Shown here in pieces: positions 5,053-6,078 of a DNA stretch of 6,078 bases; within the stretch, counting starts at the first letter, position 1, and each line of letters starts with the position of its first letter. The stretch is from an uncultured Eubacteriales bacterium. Its GTDB lineage: Bacteria > Bacillota > Clostridia > Oscillospirales > Oscillospiraceae. Under the pieces are notes generated by a model. The model made no database searches, was not told where the DNA came from, and saw only the letters and a program-made list of their open reading frames with translations. The translations under genes were made by a program, and so were the position numbers. The stretch covers positions 1 to 6,078 of the forward strand of contig CABPXX010000094.1 in NCBI GenBank assembly GCA_902461475.1, given 5' to 3'.

Positions 5053-5577
5053 GTGAAAATTTTTCAAAAAAAGACGATTTTTACCCTGATTGCCGCCCTG
5101 ATCTTGGGGGTAGGTCTTCATTTTCTCTTCTCCTGGCTGCCCAGCCCCATCACCGCTCTGGTCTCTCCGGTGCAGGAGAGCCTGTGGGAACATCTGAAAA
5201 TCCTCCTCATTCCCCTGCTGCTGTCCGGGCTGTATCTCACCCATGGCCGAGGTCTGGACGGTCTAGCCCCCTGGCTGTTGACCCTGCCCATCATCGGCGG
5301 GGCCATGCTGCTGCTGAGCTACCTCTACCACGTCCCCTTCCAGGGCGAAGGGATGGCCTTTGACCTCATTTTGTACGTGGTACTCATGGTGGCAGGGTTT
5401 GTGCTGGCCCAGGTATTGGCCCCGCTCACCCAGCGCCCCTTTCTCCCCACCCTCTGCTTGATGGCGGCTCTGGCGGTGGGTTGGATGATGATCTGGTTCA
5501 CCTTCTTCCCCCCGGATATGGTAGTATTCCTGGACCTAAGCAAACATACTCCCACCTTTTATATCCTGCCCAAGTAA
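5053..5577 (+). CDS. DUF6512 family membrane protein
   Basis: The 174-residue protein starts at GTG 5053, chosen because GAGGTGA lies about 6 nt upstream. A GTG at 5044 would lie inside that ribosome binding site. About five hydrophobic helices are visible, at roughly residues 9-28, 48-63, 73-91, 104-124 and 131-152. The segment SPVQESLWEHLKILLIP (38-54), with its Glu-Ser-x-Trp-Glu-His-x-Lys core, is the hallmark of DUF6512, and the short proline/aromatic tail (FFPPDMVVFLD) also fits. The family has no established function. It is the only plus-strand gene in the window, divergent from spoIVB and convergent with the DUF1643 gene, and appears to be a single-gene unit. Confidence 0.88.
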   Translation: MKIFQKKTIFTLIAALILGVGLHFLFSWLPSPITALVSPVQESLWEHLKILLIPLLLSGLYLTHGRGLDGLAPWLLTLPIIGGAMLLLSYLYHVPFQGEGMAFDLILYVVLMVAGFVLAQVLAPLTQRPFLPTLCLMAALAVGWMMIWFTFFPPDMVVFLDLSKHTPTFYILPK

Positions 5578-5613
5578 AAAAATCTGCACCGGGCTTCCGG
5601 TGCAGATTTTTTT
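5576..5613. terminator. perfect bidirectional terminator shared by two convergent genes
   Basis: The 17-nt arms (5576-5592 and 5597-5613) are exact reverse complements around a 4-nt GCTT loop. The GC core TCTGCACCGG is flanked by seven A on one side and seven T on the other, so each strand ends in a T7 tract. The stop codons of both genes (TAA at 5575-5577 and the minus-strand TAA at 5612-5614) lie inside the A/T flanks. Confidence 0.95.
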
Positions 5614-6078
5614 AGTCGAGGCTGTTGAGATACTCCTCTACGTAGAAGGGGTCCAGGCCGCTGTCCTTACGGAGGTACAGGGGGTGGTGGGGGTGGCCCT
5701 TCTTGGAGCGCTTGCCGGCGGTGTACCAGGCCGCCCCGTGGGTCTGGCCGATGGCGATCATGTCCCGGACACAGGCAGGCAGATAGTCCCGCTTTTCGAT
5801 GATGGTGCCCCAGGCCGCCCAGATGCCGGGCTGGGTATCCTCGTAGAGGGACAAAACATAGTCAAAGGCCTTCATGTTCTCCTGGTGGAGCGTCTCATTG
5901 CAGTGCTTTTCCATGTGATCCGGGTCGGTAGCCCGCTGGGGGTAGACGTTGAACATGACAAAGCTGTCAAAGCCATTGTGGAGGGCCACCCGCTCCACCG
6001 ACTTCAAGGTGTTGTCCAGATCGTCGGGGGCAGCGGGGGAAGGGGTGAAGCCCCCACCGACGAGGGGGGACCAGGAGA
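5612..6078 (-). CDS. DUF1643 family protein, 5' end outside the window
   Basis: The minus-strand frame is open from the right edge to the stop at 5612-5614, giving about 154 C-terminal residues of a soluble protein. An apparent TTG start at 6007 is not the true start, because the frame continues upstream with SWSPLVGGGF and PDDLDNTLKSVERVA. These fit the region just after the Asn-Pro-Ser motif near the start of DUF1643 proteins. Further family features are the FNVYPQRATDP segment, AAWGTII, and the C-terminal GHPHHPLYL with its paired histidines. The family is widespread in bacteria and phages, and its biochemical role is not established. Probably only a few tens of N-terminal residues are missing. 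Confidence 0.88.
   Translation of the reverse strand, partial: SWSPLVGGGFTPSPAAPDDLDNTLKSVERVALHNGFDSFVMFNVYPQRATDPDHMEKHCNETLHQENMKAFDYVLSLYEDTQPGIWAAWGTIIEKRDYLPACVRDMIAIGQTHGAAWYTAGKRSKKGHPHHPLYLRKDSGLDPFYVEEYLNSLD

Noticed and set aside
5640..6007. Complete small protein starting at TTG 6007
   Set aside because: The frame stays open upstream to the window edge and the upstream residues fit DUF1643, so this is a 5'-truncated gene and not a short one.

Overview
The window looks like chromosomal DNA from a GC-rich, endospore-forming member of the Clostridia. An Oscillospiraceae-type gut bacterium is the best guess. The evidence is a complete spoIVB gene (found only in endospore formers), strong AGGAGG-type ribosome binding sites, intrinsic terminators, and several small membrane families common in Firmicutes (DUF2975 with its HTH partner, DUF6512). 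The genus is inference.

Layout: almost everything is on the minus strand, so transcription runs mainly from high to low coordinates. At the right edge a DUF1643 gene (minus, 5' part outside the window) converges on a plus-strand DUF6512 membrane gene, and the two share one perfect bidirectional terminator. A 205-bp divergent intergenic region follows, then spoIVB (minus), the late-sporulation signalling protease. Next is an AT-rich island carrying a perfect consensus sigma-A promoter. It drives a two-gene unit: a DUF2975 membrane protein and a small Cro/C1-type HTH regulator. After a terminator, a second promoter serves a small three-helix membrane protein and a class I SAM-dependent methyltransferase. 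A third unit holds an unrecognised three-helix membrane protein and ends in a strong terminator. The last unit holds a membrane-anchored protein with eleven YDxxG pentapeptide repeats, followed 20 bp later by the start of another gene. That gene runs off the left edge through a run of 24 C (G on the coding strand).

How the parts relate: spoIVB is the only gene with a well-understood role. It stands without the recN or spo0A neighbours it often has in Firmicutes. The DUF2975/HTH pair is a conserved two-gene module (compare B. subtilis yoaS/yozG) and is much more AT-rich than spoIVB, which suggests separate acquisition. The most unusual objects are the YDxxG-repeat protein, the long poly-G tract just inside the next reading frame, and the consensus promoter island ahead of the DUF2975/HTH module. 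I found no RNA genes, CRISPR arrays, insertion sequences or phage structural genes.
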